Assembly: GCF_004122095.1 (NCBI RefSeq)
Contig: NZ_SAWZ01000003.1
Location: 62,001-126,000 of the forward strand
Direction of reading: 5' to 3'
From: Pseudoxanthomonas composti
Lineage (GTDB): Bacteria > Pseudomonadota > Gammaproteobacteria > Xanthomonadales > Xanthomonadaceae
Length of the DNA: 64,000 nt
Made by a program: the position numbers and the translations under genes. Below, piece by piece: positions 25,779 through 34,278 of the stretch. Within the stretch, counting starts at the first letter, position 1. Each line of letters begins with the position of its first letter. The notes under the pieces were generated by a model. It was given only the letters and a program-made list of their open reading frames with translations, was not told the DNA's origin and did not search any database.

Positions 25779-27005
25779 TCAGCAGACCAGGTGCGCCGAC
25801 CCGGCCTGGCTCAGCTCCACTTCCATGCCATCCAGCGAGGCCGTGCGCCGCGAGGGCGGCGGCGGCAGCGGGCCGGTGCGGCCGGCCATGACCTGCACGA
25901 AAGCCGCACGGAAGCGCGCCATCTCTTCCTCGGTGCCGACGCTGATGCGCGGCCAGGTCTCGAAGCCCGGCCAGCTGCGGCCGACCATCACGCCCCAGGT
26001 CGCCATGGCCTTCTGGAACTCCTTGGCGTCGCGGCCGATCTCGACCATGAAGCAGTTGCTCTCGGACTTGGTGCAGCGGTGGCCCTTCTTCTCCAGCCAG
26101 GCGATGGTCTCGTTGCGACCCTTGGCGATCATCTTGCGACGCTCGGGCACCAGCTTCGCATCGCGCAGGCTGGCGGTGCCGGCCACGAACGTGGTCAACG
26201 CCACGCTGCCGCCACCATAGAAGTTCATCTTCTCCAGCGTGGCCGGCTGCGCCACCGCATAGCCCAGGCGCAGGCCGGCCATGCCGTAGAGCTTGGAGAA
26301 GGTGCGCAGCACCAGCAGGTCCGGGTGCGTGGGCACCAGGTCCACCACGCTGGCGGCGTTGTCGGAGAAGTGGATGTAGGCCTCGTCGATCAGCAGGATG
26401 CTGCCGGCCGGCTTGTGCGCCAAGGCGTACTCGATGTCCTTGCGCGTGGTGATCGCGCCGGTGGGATTGTTGGGATTGCAGATGTAGACGATGCCGGCCT
26501 TGGGATCGGCCGCGCACATGGCCTGCACGTCGTGCGAGTTGTCGGCGCGCTGGGGAATCTTGATGACCTTGCCGCCAACCTTGGGCGCGGTGCGCCAGGA
26601 CTGCTCGTAGGTCGGGTCGGCGGTCACCAGCGAGCGCTCCGGTCCGGTGAAGGTCATCACCGCCAGCCCCAGCGGCGTGCCCGAGCCCGGATACACGCTG
26701 ATGTGGTCTTCCGGCACGCCCAGCTGCTCGGACAGCGTGCTCATGAAGTCGCGCGCCTCCTTGCCCGGATAGCCGCCGCTGTCGGGGGCCGATTCGGCGA
26801 TCTGCTGCAGCGCGGACTTGGCCGGCCCAATGGACAAGGTGTTGGCGCCCAGGTTGATGACCTCCGGCTTGGCCGCGCCGACCCGCCCGGGCGCGACATC
26901 CTGCGCGGCGGCACGGCTGCCGGCGACCTGGAGCCCGACCCCTACCAGGCCGGCGACATACGCCGAGCCCTGCAGGAACTTGCGGCGTGACTGCTTGGTG
27001 TCCAT
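25779..27005 (-). CDS. Tat-exported PLP-dependent aminotransferase (HisC-like)
   Basis: The 408-residue protein is a class I/II (fold type I) aminotransferase. It shows NPNNPTG (178-184), DEAY (207-210) and the Schiff-base Lys238 in RTFSKLYGMAGLRLGY, most like histidinol-phosphate aminotransferases. It starts with a twin-arginine signal, SRRKFLQGS (6-14), followed by a hydrophobic stretch and AAAQ, so it should be folded with PLP in the cytoplasm and exported to the periplasm by the TatABC system. Export is unusual for a HisC-type enzyme and argues against a role in histidine synthesis. The C-terminal 40 residues (PLPPPPSRR...) are non-conserved. Confidence 0.88.
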   Translation of the reverse strand: MDTKQSRRKFLQGSAYVAGLVGVGLQVAGSRAAAQDVAPGRVGAAKPEVINLGANTLSIGPAKSALQQIAESAPDSGGYPGKEARDFMSTLSEQLGVPEDHISVYPGSGTPLGLAVMTFTGPERSLVTADPTYEQSWRTAPKVGGKVIKIPQRADNSHDVQAMCAADPKAGIVYICNPNNPTGAITTRKDIEYALAHKPAGSILLIDEAYIHFSDNAASVVDLVPTHPDLLVLRTFSKLYGMAGLRLGYAVAQPATLEKMNFYGGGSVALTTFVAGTASLRDAKLVPERRKMIAKGRNETIAWLEKKGHRCTKSESNCFMVEIGRDAKEFQKAMATWGVMVGRSWPGFETWPRISVGTEEEMARFRAAFVQVMAGRTGPLPPPPSRRTASLDGMEVELSQAGSAHLVC

Positions 27006-27290
27006 CGACCTGTCCTCGAGTGTCGCGTCGGTGACGGCCGACGCACCGGTGATTCTGTGGCTGTCTGGCGCTCTTCCATGGCGAAAGCGCCGCCCCTGCG
27101 GGTGCGCTACGGACTATAGGTTGCGCGTCGCGTCGATTCGCAGCGCGGGCGGGTGGGGCCTGGGTGGCCGGGTAGGACAGCCGGACCTAGATGCCTGAAC
27201 ACGCGTGGTGCTGCCGCTAGATGGCGAGCGCCACTACGAATGCGATCTCAGCCATGCATGGGGATCGCTCAAGTGCTTCTCTTCAGTCCA

Positions 27291-27668
27291 TCACTTCAGA
27301 GCGCAACGCGGACCTGCCACCGGGGCCGGGTTGATGTAACGCACTTGTCCCCCGCAAATCAGGTAAGCGAAGGATGTGCTGGCCAACCCAGCGTCTGGGA
27401 TCGTGGCGGTATGCAGTACTACGCCACTGGAAGACACTAGGCGAATGCTCACGGCCTCGGGGCTCTGAGCGCTTCCAGGCGTTGCCAGCTCGAGGCGAGT
27501 TCCATCCTGCAGCTCCAGGTCTGCGCTCTGCCTGGATGGCACATTGAGGTCGAACACGTAAGGCGAGGTACCTTCGTACTGAATCTTGCCTACAAACTGG
27601 ACGTGATCCGGTCTGGCCGCCAAGGCGGTCAATGACACCAACAGAAGGGGGAGCGCGAGAATCCTCAT
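27291..27668 (-). CDS. Hypothetical secreted protein
   Basis: A 125-residue protein with a signal peptide (MRILALPLLLVSLTALA) and a beta-rich mature part (VQFVGKIQYEGTSPYVFDLN, LELQDGTRLELATPG) ending in PVAGPRCALK. No domain recognised. It stands alone between the aminotransferase and a VOC gene. The 285-bp gap towards the aminotransferase start holds nothing recognisable. Confidence 0.65.
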   Translation of the reverse strand: MRILALPLLLVSLTALAARPDHVQFVGKIQYEGTSPYVFDLNVPSRQSADLELQDGTRLELATPGSAQSPEAVSIRLVSSSGVVLHTATIPDAGLASTSFAYLICGGQVRYINPAPVAGPRCALK

Positions 27669-27783
27669 GGCATCTTTCCTTGACGTGGTGAATCTGGTGA
27701 GGGCGACGCGATCTTACCTGGCAGGATACGGACCGCGCATCTGATCGCCGAGGGCCTCGCGCCGGTCGCAACCCGAGCCTCGG

Positions 27784-28161
27784 TCATTCGTCGCCCGGCT
27801 CCCACAACTCGACCTTGTTCCCTTCGGGGTCGATGACCCAGCCGAACTTGCCCTGCTCGGAAACCTGGGTCTTGTCGATCACATGGCAGCCTTCGGCCTT
27901 CAGTGCGGCCAGCAGCGCATCCAGGTCGGCCACGCGGAAGTTGATCATGAAGGGCGAGGTGCTCGGCGCCATGTAGTCGGTATCGGCGGCGAACGGGCTC
28001 CAGATCGTCATGCCGGGCTGGCTGCCCTCGCCGCCCCACTGGAAGATGGCGCCGTTCCAGTCGCCCACGTCCAGCCCCAGGTGCTCCCGATACCAGGCCG
28101 CCAGCGCGGCCGGATCGCGCGCCTTGAAGAAGATGCCGCCAATCCCTGTGACACGTTGCAT
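27784..28161 (-). CDS. VOC (glyoxalase/bleomycin-resistance) family protein
   Basis: A 125-residue single-domain-length VOC protein with two beta-alpha-beta-beta-beta halves: IGGIFFKARDPAALAAWYREHLGL at the start and FMINFRVADLDALLAALKAEG in the middle. It ends in FGWVIDPEGNKVELWEP, where the last Glu is a typical metal ligand. Substrate unknown. Likely cytoplasmic. The gene is complete, unlike the frameshifted VOC gene at 21322-21782. Confidence 0.88.
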   Translation of the reverse strand: MQRVTGIGGIFFKARDPAALAAWYREHLGLDVGDWNGAIFQWGGEGSQPGMTIWSPFAADTDYMAPSTSPFMINFRVADLDALLAALKAEGCHVIDKTQVSEQGKFGWVIDPEGNKVELWEPGDE

Positions 28162-28207
28162 CGCCCGCCTCCGGTGATGGATGTGCGCGGGCGATAGTGC
28201 GCCGTTC

Positions 28208-28576
28208 TCAGGGCTTTGAAAAGCTGAGGATCAGTTCGCGCCGGAACAGCTTGCGGTCCTTGGGCAGGGGCAGCGGCGAGGCGCTGAGCGCGGCCCGGAC
28301 CACCGAGCGCTCCAGGGCCGGCGTGCCGCAGGGCGCCACCAGCGACGCCGATTCGACGATGCCGCTTGCAGAGAGTGTCAGCGACAGGCGGCACGGCACG
28401 TTCTGAACCTCCCCGTCCGGATACGTCCACCGCGCCATGACCGCCTGCTGGATGGCGCCTGCCCAGGCGGCGGTGCCAGCAGCGTCGGCCTCGGAGTGTG
28501 TGGCAGCCGCGGCATGCACAACAAGCAGCAGGCTCAGCGTGAGGAGCGACCTGAAACGGCCTGTCGAGCGAGTCAT
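28208..28576 (-). CDS. TonB/TolA C-terminal-like periplasmic protein
   Basis: The 122-residue protein has an N-terminal signal or anchor (LLTLSLLLVVHAAAA) and a C-terminal domain like those of TonB/TolA: WAGAIQQAVMARWTYPDGEV, then CRLSLTLSASGIVESASLV and a terminal RRELILSFSKP strand. It lacks the long Pro- or Ala-rich spacer of true TonB or TolA. It overlaps the stop of the 198-residue gene upstream by 4 bp (ATGA), so the two are translationally coupled. A partial copy of its central region lies at 29225-29345. Confidence 0.75.
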   Translation of the reverse strand: MTRSTGRFRSLLTLSLLLVVHAAAATHSEADAAGTAAWAGAIQQAVMARWTYPDGEVQNVPCRLSLTLSASGIVESASLVAPCGTPALERSVVRAALSASPLPLPKDRKLFRRELILSFSKP

Positions 28577-29169
28577 GAATCCAGCCAGTCTTCGAGGTCC
28601 CGCAGGGGAAGGTATCCACTCGATCCGGGACTGGACGGTAGTGGCCCGACTTCCACATGGTGCAATCGCTCAGCCAGACTGAGCTCACCGATCACGCTCT
28701 CCAGCATAATGAAAGTGCCCGTCAGGAACTCCTCCGATCTGGCGCTCTCAAAGTGGGAGTACCCGATCCTTGCACCTCTCCTCGTGGGATCGCTGTTCGA
28801 TCGCAAAGGCAGGAACCACGCCGTGCTTGGATCGAATGTGAGCCCAGCGTATGACGTGCTGAACTCCAGACCCGTCGCAGGCTTGAACGCAATGAAACGC
28901 CAGTTGGGAACGTCCGGGGCGGTGGCGATCAGCGTACGCACGGCCGAGAAGTGATCTACGTTGCCCTCGGCTGAGATGATCAACTCGCTGATCCCATCAT
29001 CGGCGCGCCCTGTCTCGAACCACAGATCAGGGCAGTAGTTGTGGAGGTTTTCCAGCAACTCGTCCAGAAGCGCTTCCCTTTCCTCGACCTCGATCTCCTT
29101 GAAGCGGTCCGCGTTCGCTTCGAACCATTTCCAGAATTCGCGCTGACTCTGCATGTTGATGTGATCCAT
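28573..29169 (-). CDS. Hypothetical protein, 198 residues
   Basis: A soluble, acidic protein of unknown function. It contains EFWKWFEANADRFKEIEVEE, then EALLDELLENLHNYCPDLWF and ELIISAEGNVDHFSAVRTLI, followed by a segment with PDVPNWRFIAFKPA. This pattern resembles a widespread uncharacterised family of small cytosolic proteins, some of which act as immunity-like partners, but no name can be given. The ATG at 29169 has a GGAAGAAG Shine-Dalgarno-like sequence just upstream. It is coupled by a 4-bp overlap to the TonB-C-like gene. Confidence 0.75.
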   Translation of the reverse strand: MDHINMQSQREFWKWFEANADRFKEIEVEEREALLDELLENLHNYCPDLWFETGRADDGISELIISAEGNVDHFSAVRTLIATAPDVPNWRFIAFKPATGLEFSTSYAGLTFDPSTAWFLPLRSNSDPTRRGARIGYSHFESARSEEFLTGTFIMLESVIGELSLAERLHHVEVGPLPSSPGSSGYLPLRDLEDWLDS

Positions 29170-29224
29170 ATCTTCTTCCGCCTGACTAAATTCGCGCCCT
29201 CGAACGTATCGCGTTCCTGTCCTG

Positions 29225-29345
29225 ATTGATGAAGCCCGGATACGTCCATCGCGACATGACCGCCTGCTGGATGGCGGCGGCCCAGGCGGCGGTTCCGGCA
29301 GCAGGCTCGCGGTTGGGCACCAGCGGCAGGGTGCGCGGCCATGAT
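29225..29345 (-). pseudogene. Fragment duplicated from the TonB-C-like gene
   Basis: The minus strand reads NREPAAGTAAWAAAIQQAVM and SRWTYPG, nearly the same as DAAGTAAWAGAIQQAVMARW and TYPDG in the gene at 28208-28576. The copy has no start codon in frame and runs into unrelated sequence after TYPG. The rest of the gap to 29490 shows nothing recognisable. Confidence 0.75.
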
Positions 29346-29490
29346 CAGCCCCGGCGCAAGCAGCAACTTTGTCCTGTGCGCGGCGGTTCGATCTGTCAGT
29401 CTCACAAAGAGGCTCCATGCAGAGTTGTATCGAACCCCTGAGGGTCGACGGGCCACAAGCTTGATCCCAGTGCACGACTCGCGATCGACA

Positions 29491-30033
29491 TCACAGCCGC
29501 ATGCCGAGCCAGATCACCGCCTCGGTAGACGCCGAAACCAGCGGCGACAGGATGCGCGGCCAGATCGCATCGCCATCGAGATGGAGCGCCGACGCATCAT
29601 GGTGCTGCTGCTCATCCGCGATGATTGCGGAAATCGCAGCGACAGCGTGCGGGTCGTTGTCCCTGAGAACCGCAAGTTGATGCTGGAGATGCCGGAGCAC
29701 AACACGTTCGACGGCCGCCGTGGTCGCCGAGATTGCGCCGGCGCCCAGCAGCCCGGTGATCAGTCCCAGGGCGTAGCCACTCATCCCACACAGCAGATAG
29801 CTGCGACAGCGTGGCAGGTCGCGGAGATGCAGCTCGGCGGCAAAGATGGCGCGGTGCCGTTGCTCGTGCGCACCGAACGCCTTGAGCTCGTCCACCAGGT
29901 GGCGCGCGGTCAGCCGCGCAATGAGGATCTGCCCGCGATAGATGTTGACGGCGCCGTGCTCACCGGCGTGATCGACCTTGAGGATGCGATCGCCAAGATC
30001 CTTGGTGGCTTCATGGCGCGCGACCATTCTCAT
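29491..30033 (-). CDS. COQ7-like di-iron demethoxyubiquinone hydroxylase
   Basis: COQ7 enzymes add the last hydroxyl in ubiquinone synthesis. The 180-residue product shows the di-iron ligand pattern: Glu25 (HAGEHGAVNIYRGQ), Glu57-x-x-His60 (HEQRH), Glu109 (AAVERV) and Glu141-x-x-His144 (DEQQHH). A hydrophobic hairpin (GYALGLITGLLGAGAIS) could dip into the membrane. The ATG at 30033 is chosen; ATG 30027 and GTG 30066 are alternatives, and the last would overlap the antitoxin-like gene by 17 bp. A second, more canonical coq7 may exist elsewhere; this copy sits among accessory genes. Confidence 0.85.
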   Translation of the reverse strand: MRMVARHEATKDLGDRILKVDHAGEHGAVNIYRGQILIARLTARHLVDELKAFGAHEQRHRAIFAAELHLRDLPRCRSYLLCGMSGYALGLITGLLGAGAISATTAAVERVVLRHLQHQLAVLRDNDPHAVAAISAIIADEQQHHDASALHLDGDAIWPRILSPLVSASTEAVIWLGMRL

Positions 30034-30049
30034 GCTCGCCCCGTGTCCG

Positions 30050-30340
30050 TCAGAAGGAAAGCTCACTTAGCGAGCGTCCGGACGAGTTGAGCCACCTTCC
30101 CATGCAGCGCCTGGCCTGCGCATGGGCGACAGTCCTGCCTTCGGCAAGCGCCTGATCACACCTTGCAATGCCTTCCAGGATCGACAGCCGCTCTTGCATC
30201 GCCCGATAGGTTTCCGCGTCGACCAGACAGGCGCTGGGCAGGCCGTGCCGGGTGATCAGGATCGGCTCACGGTCGCGCGCCAGATCCGACAGGAGCTCGG
30301 TGGCCTGATCCATGAGCGTGGTGAGGCAGACGGTGCGCAT
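30050..30340 (-). CDS. Phd/YefM-type antitoxin, apparently without toxin
   Basis: The 96-residue protein has the Phd/YefM build: an N-terminal DNA-binding part with a short helix (TLMDQATELLSDLARDREPI) and the LITRHGLPSACLVDAETYRA segment, then a C-terminal helix (QERLSILEGIARCDQALAEG) that normally binds the toxin. In type II toxin-antitoxin systems a RelE or Doc toxin gene follows; here the next gene encodes a COQ7-like protein, so the antitoxin looks orphan or acts as a plain regulator. The ATG at 30340 gives the family's usual start. Confidence 0.8.
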   Translation of the reverse strand: MRTVCLTTLMDQATELLSDLARDREPILITRHGLPSACLVDAETYRAMQERLSILEGIARCDQALAEGRTVAHAQARRCMGRWLNSSGRSLSELSF

Positions 30341-30399
30341 GCGGGGATACTGAAGTGCCAAGCACAGCGCTGCAACTCAGCCGCAGCCGACACGCCTGG

Positions 30400-33300
30400 C
30401 TACTTCTCCTTCCGCCAGTTCAACGACCCGCGCGTCTCGATGGTGGAAGACTCCACCTCGGCGTTGAAACCCTTGCGCAGCAGGTACTTCAGCGTGACCA
30501 CTGAGCCACTGCCGACCATGGACACGCCGTAGCTGACGTAGAGCTTGGGCGAGAGGTACTTGCCGAAGCCGAACACCGAGGCGCCGAGCGTGCGCGATTC
30601 CAGCACGCCGGCATCGTCCAGGCCGATCTTGGCGCCCAGCTGCGAGGCCAGCAGCCCGGCACCGGCGGACAGGGCGGAGGAGGCGGCATTGATCTGCTGG
30701 CTCTCATCACTGCTGGCGGTGTTGAGCGAGCGGCCCAGCACCAGATAGGCCAGGGCGTCCGATTCGCTCATCTCCGGGTTGGACCAGATGCGCGCGCGTG
30801 GGGCGGTGGCGCGGCCGGTGACGTCGATGCCGGCGGTGACACCGGCGCTGACCACCTCGCGCTCGGCGCGCAGGTTGATGTTGGGGTCGGAGACGTCGCT
30901 GTTGCTCCAGGTCAGCTCGCCGCGGGTGATGTTGAGCTTCTGGCCGTAGGCGGTGTACTGCCCATCGACGTTGAGCCCGCCGCTGGCGGACATGGAGCGG
31001 CCGGGGCGCGAGCGCACCTTCATCGTGCCCGACAGCGCGCCTTCCAGGCCGAAGCCATTCATGCGCACCTTGTCGCCCAGGGTGACGGCCAGGTCCAGGT
31101 CCAGCAGGGAGCTGGGCGCGCGCTCGGGATCGGCCGGGTCCAGCACCACCACGTCCTCGGAGACCGATTCGCCCTCGCTGAGTTTTTCCAGGTTGATCAC
31201 CGCGTAGGGCACGGTGACACTGCCGCCGACCTGGATGACGTTGTTGGCCAGCTGGATCTGCAGGTCCGGTGCAGCCACCGCGCGCAGCTCGGTGGTATCG
31301 GACACCAGGAAGTTGTCGCCGCGCACGTTGAAACGCAGCGGCACGTCATCGCCCTTCCAGCCGAGCGAGCCGTTGATGTTCAGGCTGCCATTGGCCGGGG
31401 TCTGGCCGCCGGTGGAGGAGTTGGACTTCATCACGCCGGTGATCTTGGCGCTGCCGTCGGGCAGGGCATCCAGGCTGGCGGTGCCATCGACCAAGGTGAT
31501 GCCCAGCGCGGGCAGCTCGCCGGTGAACTCGCTCAGCTGCGCCTGGCCGCTGAGGGCGGGCTGGCCGCGGGTGCCGGCCAGGCCGACATGGCCGGCCAGC
31601 TTGCCGCGCGGGCGCACCAGGTCCGGGGAGAACAGCTCCATCCAGAACAGCCGCGAGTTGTAGAAGTACAGGTCGCCGTTGAGCGGAGCGAAATCTTCCC
31701 AGCCGGTGTTGAACTTGGCATCGACGTAACCGTCGCCGGCAAAGCCGGTGCCCAGTCGTCCTTCGATCCGCCGCGGGTCGAACACCACGTCGAAGCTGAA
31801 CTGGTCGTAGCGGATCAGCTCGCCACGCGTGTTGCTGCCCATGCGCAGGCCGCCTTCCTTCGAGGCCAGGTGCACCTCGCCTTGCCAGGCGTTGCCGCGC
31901 GGGCGGAAGTCGGCGTCCAGCGACAGCTCGCCGCGCAGGTTGAGCGGACGGCCGTCCATGTCCGGCAACCAAGGCTGCACCAGGGCCAGGGGCAAGGCAT
32001 CGGAGTGGGCCTTGAAGCCTTGCTGCGGCCAGTCGGCCGATACGCACAGGCTGGCGCCGCTGGTGGCCTTGAGGCAAGAGTCGGACAGGGTGAAGCCCTG
32101 GCCGCGCTGGGCGAAACGCGCCGGCGCCTGCAGCGCCCAGGCATCGCCCTTCATCGGCGCCAGGCGTAGCGTGTCCAGGCCGCCTTCCCAGTTGGCGCCG
32201 TTGCGCCGGGCGCTGCCGGACAGCGCGGCATCGATCATCGGGTTGCGCGCGGCCAGCTGCAGCTGCAGGTTCTCCACCGCACCGCGGGCGTCGGCGCTGA
32301 GCGTGTCCAGCGCCAGACCGGCCTGCAGCGCGGTGGCGCGCAGGCTGAGGTTGCCGTCGCTGCCCTTCCACGGCAGGCGCCCGCGCAGGCTCAGGGTCTG
32401 GGCGGCATAGGTGTCGTACTTCAGCGCGGTGCCGGACAGGTCCGCTTCCACGGTGGGCGTGTTGCGCGGGCCGGTCAGCTTGAGCGAACCGCTCAGGTTG
32501 CCGGCCCCGCCCGGCAGCAGGTCGGCCAGCTGCAGCGGCTGCAGGTCGGCGGCGATATCCAGGGTGTCGCCCACGCGGCCCTTGGCCTGCACGCGGCTGC
32601 TGCCCAGGGACAGGGCCAGCTCGCCGTTGCCGCTTTCGCCGGCCAGCGCGAACTTGCCACGGCCATCCAGCGCGCGGCCGCGCAGGTTGCCGGTCAGGCG
32701 CGGGATGTCGAGCGTGGCATCGAAGCCTTCGCCCTGGTTGGCCGCCGGATCGCGCGCCTTGCCCTGGCTGCTGAACTGCCCATCGATGCGGCCATCCCAG
32801 CCCGGCGCGAAATAGCCCGGGTCGAAGCCGGCCAGTCTGGCGTCCAGGGTCCAGGCCAGCAGCGGCGACCAGTCCACCGCCCCGGTGGCCTCCAGCGTGC
32901 CGGTGGGCATGGACGCCTTGAGCGTCTTGATGTCGGCGTGCACATCGTTGCCGCGGCTGTCGAAATCCAGCGTGGCCTTCTGGCCGTCGCGGGCCAGGCG
33001 CGCCTGGCCGATGGCGGCCCAGTCCTTCATCTGCCCGGCCACGCCCAGGTCGGCATCGGCCTGCACGGCCGGGGCCTCGGTGCCAGTGCCCCAACGCAGC
33101 CCGCGCGCGTTGACGGCGAAGCGGAACACCGGGTTGTCCGGGGTGGTGAAGTCGGCGCGGCCGTTGAGCACCACGCGGCCTTCTAGCACCTGCACGGCCA
33201 GCGGCGCCACGGTCAGCACTTCATTGGCGATGCGCAGCGTGGAGGGCTCCACCACGATGCGCTGTTGGCCCTGCACCACGGTGCCGCGCAGCGTGGCCGC

Positions 33301-34278
33301 GCCCTGCGTGCCGCTGGCGGACAGGTCGAAGGACAGCGGGGTGGTCATGCCGGCGATGCCCAGCAGCGACAGGTCCAGCGCCTGCGTGCTGCCGCGGAAA
33401 TCCCAGTCCGGCTCGGTGGCTCCGCGCAGGTCCAGCACCGCGCGCAGCGGCGCGGGCGCCGCGCCGCCGATGCCGACCTGCATCTTGTCGCGGTTGCCCT
33501 TGGCGATCAGGCCCAGGCGCGCCCGCGTGCGGCCGCGCGGCGCGGGGAACACGGCCGTGGCCGCAAGGTCGGTCTTGTAGTTGCTGCCCGGGGTGTAGTC
33601 GCCGTGCACGCCGAAGATGCCCAGGTCGCTGTCCACGGCCAGGCGCTCGGCATGCGCGTAGCCATCGCCGACATCGATGCCGCCACGCGCGCGGCGCACG
33701 TCGATCACCTGCTTGCCCTCCTGGGACACGCGGAAGCCGTCGACCACCAGCGTGTCGGCCTGGATGTTCAGCGGCAGCACGATAGCCGGCAGCACGTCCG
33801 GCCAGCGCGGCAGCTTGAAGGGTTCCTCAGCGCTGGGCGGCAGCGACAGCGCGGCATCCTCGATTTCCAGCACGTCCAGCCGCAGGCGCTTGCCCAGCAG
33901 CGGGCGCAGGTCCGGATCCAGGGTCACGCGCTTGGCGGTGAAGTGGATCTGGTCGAAACGAAAGTCCACATCGCGCAGCGTCAGCGGGCCGGCCACCGGG
34001 CCCTCGGCACTGCCCCAGGTGAAGCTGGAGCCTGCCGGCAGGCGCGCAATCACCTGCGCCAGCAGCACGTCGCGCCCTGCCACCGTCTGCAGCAGCCAGT
34101 AGGCGGCGAACAACAGCAGCAGCACGCCCAGCGCCACCGCACCGCCGGACCACTGCCAGAACCGCTTGCGCCGATAGAAACGGCGGCGCCGCGGCGGCGG
34201 AGCGCCCGGCGGCGGGGCACCCGCACCGCTATCCGGCGTGCCCATCGTCGGGTCGATGCGATCCGGCGGCCGGCTCAC
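30400..34278 (-). CDS. tamB: TamB, inner-membrane-anchored translocation and assembly module protein
   Basis: TamB works with TamA in moving proteins and probably phospholipids across the periplasm to the outer membrane. The 1292-residue product has a cytoplasmic Pro-rich start, one TM helix (GGAVALGVLLLLFAAYWLLQ, about 49-68), a very long beta-taco region and the C-terminal DUF490 domain that ends LKYLLRKGFNAEVESSTIET then RGSLNWRKEK. The start is GTG at 34278, overlapping the tamA stop (GTGA), so translation is coupled to tamA. Length is typical. Confidence 0.95.
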   Translation of the reverse strand: MSRPPDRIDPTMGTPDSGAGAPPPGAPPPRRRRFYRRKRFWQWSGGAVALGVLLLLFAAYWLLQTVAGRDVLLAQVIARLPAGSSFTWGSAEGPVAGPLTLRDVDFRFDQIHFTAKRVTLDPDLRPLLGKRLRLDVLEIEDAALSLPPSAEEPFKLPRWPDVLPAIVLPLNIQADTLVVDGFRVSQEGKQVIDVRRARGGIDVGDGYAHAERLAVDSDLGIFGVHGDYTPGSNYKTDLAATAVFPAPRGRTRARLGLIAKGNRDKMQVGIGGAAPAPLRAVLDLRGATEPDWDFRGSTQALDLSLLGIAGMTTPLSFDLSASGTQGAATLRGTVVQGQQRIVVEPSTLRIANEVLTVAPLAVQVLEGRVVLNGRADFTTPDNPVFRFAVNARGLRWGTGTEAPAVQADADLGVAGQMKDWAAIGQARLARDGQKATLDFDSRGNDVHADIKTLKASMPTGTLEATGAVDWSPLLAWTLDARLAGFDPGYFAPGWDGRIDGQFSSQGKARDPAANQGEGFDATLDIPRLTGNLRGRALDGRGKFALAGESGNGELALSLGSSRVQAKGRVGDTLDIAADLQPLQLADLLPGGAGNLSGSLKLTGPRNTPTVEADLSGTALKYDTYAAQTLSLRGRLPWKGSDGNLSLRATALQAGLALDTLSADARGAVENLQLQLAARNPMIDAALSGSARRNGANWEGGLDTLRLAPMKGDAWALQAPARFAQRGQGFTLSDSCLKATSGASLCVSADWPQQGFKAHSDALPLALVQPWLPDMDGRPLNLRGELSLDADFRPRGNAWQGEVHLASKEGGLRMGSNTRGELIRYDQFSFDVVFDPRRIEGRLGTGFAGDGYVDAKFNTGWEDFAPLNGDLYFYNSRLFWMELFSPDLVRPRGKLAGHVGLAGTRGQPALSGQAQLSEFTGELPALGITLVDGTASLDALPDGSAKITGVMKSNSSTGGQTPANGSLNINGSLGWKGDDVPLRFNVRGDNFLVSDTTELRAVAAPDLQIQLANNVIQVGGSVTVPYAVINLEKLSEGESVSEDVVVLDPADPERAPSSLLDLDLAVTLGDKVRMNGFGLEGALSGTMKVRSRPGRSMSASGGLNVDGQYTAYGQKLNITRGELTWSNSDVSDPNINLRAEREVVSAGVTAGIDVTGRATAPRARIWSNPEMSESDALAYLVLGRSLNTASSDESQQINAASSALSAGAGLLASQLGAKIGLDDAGVLESRTLGASVFGFGKYLSPKLYVSYGVSMVGSGSVVTLKYLLRKGFNAEVESSTIETRGSLNWRKEK

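Noticed and set aside
30050-30340. Complete toxin-antitoxin pair
   Set aside because: No RelE-, Doc- or other toxin-like frame occurs on either strand within the adjacent 500 bp.
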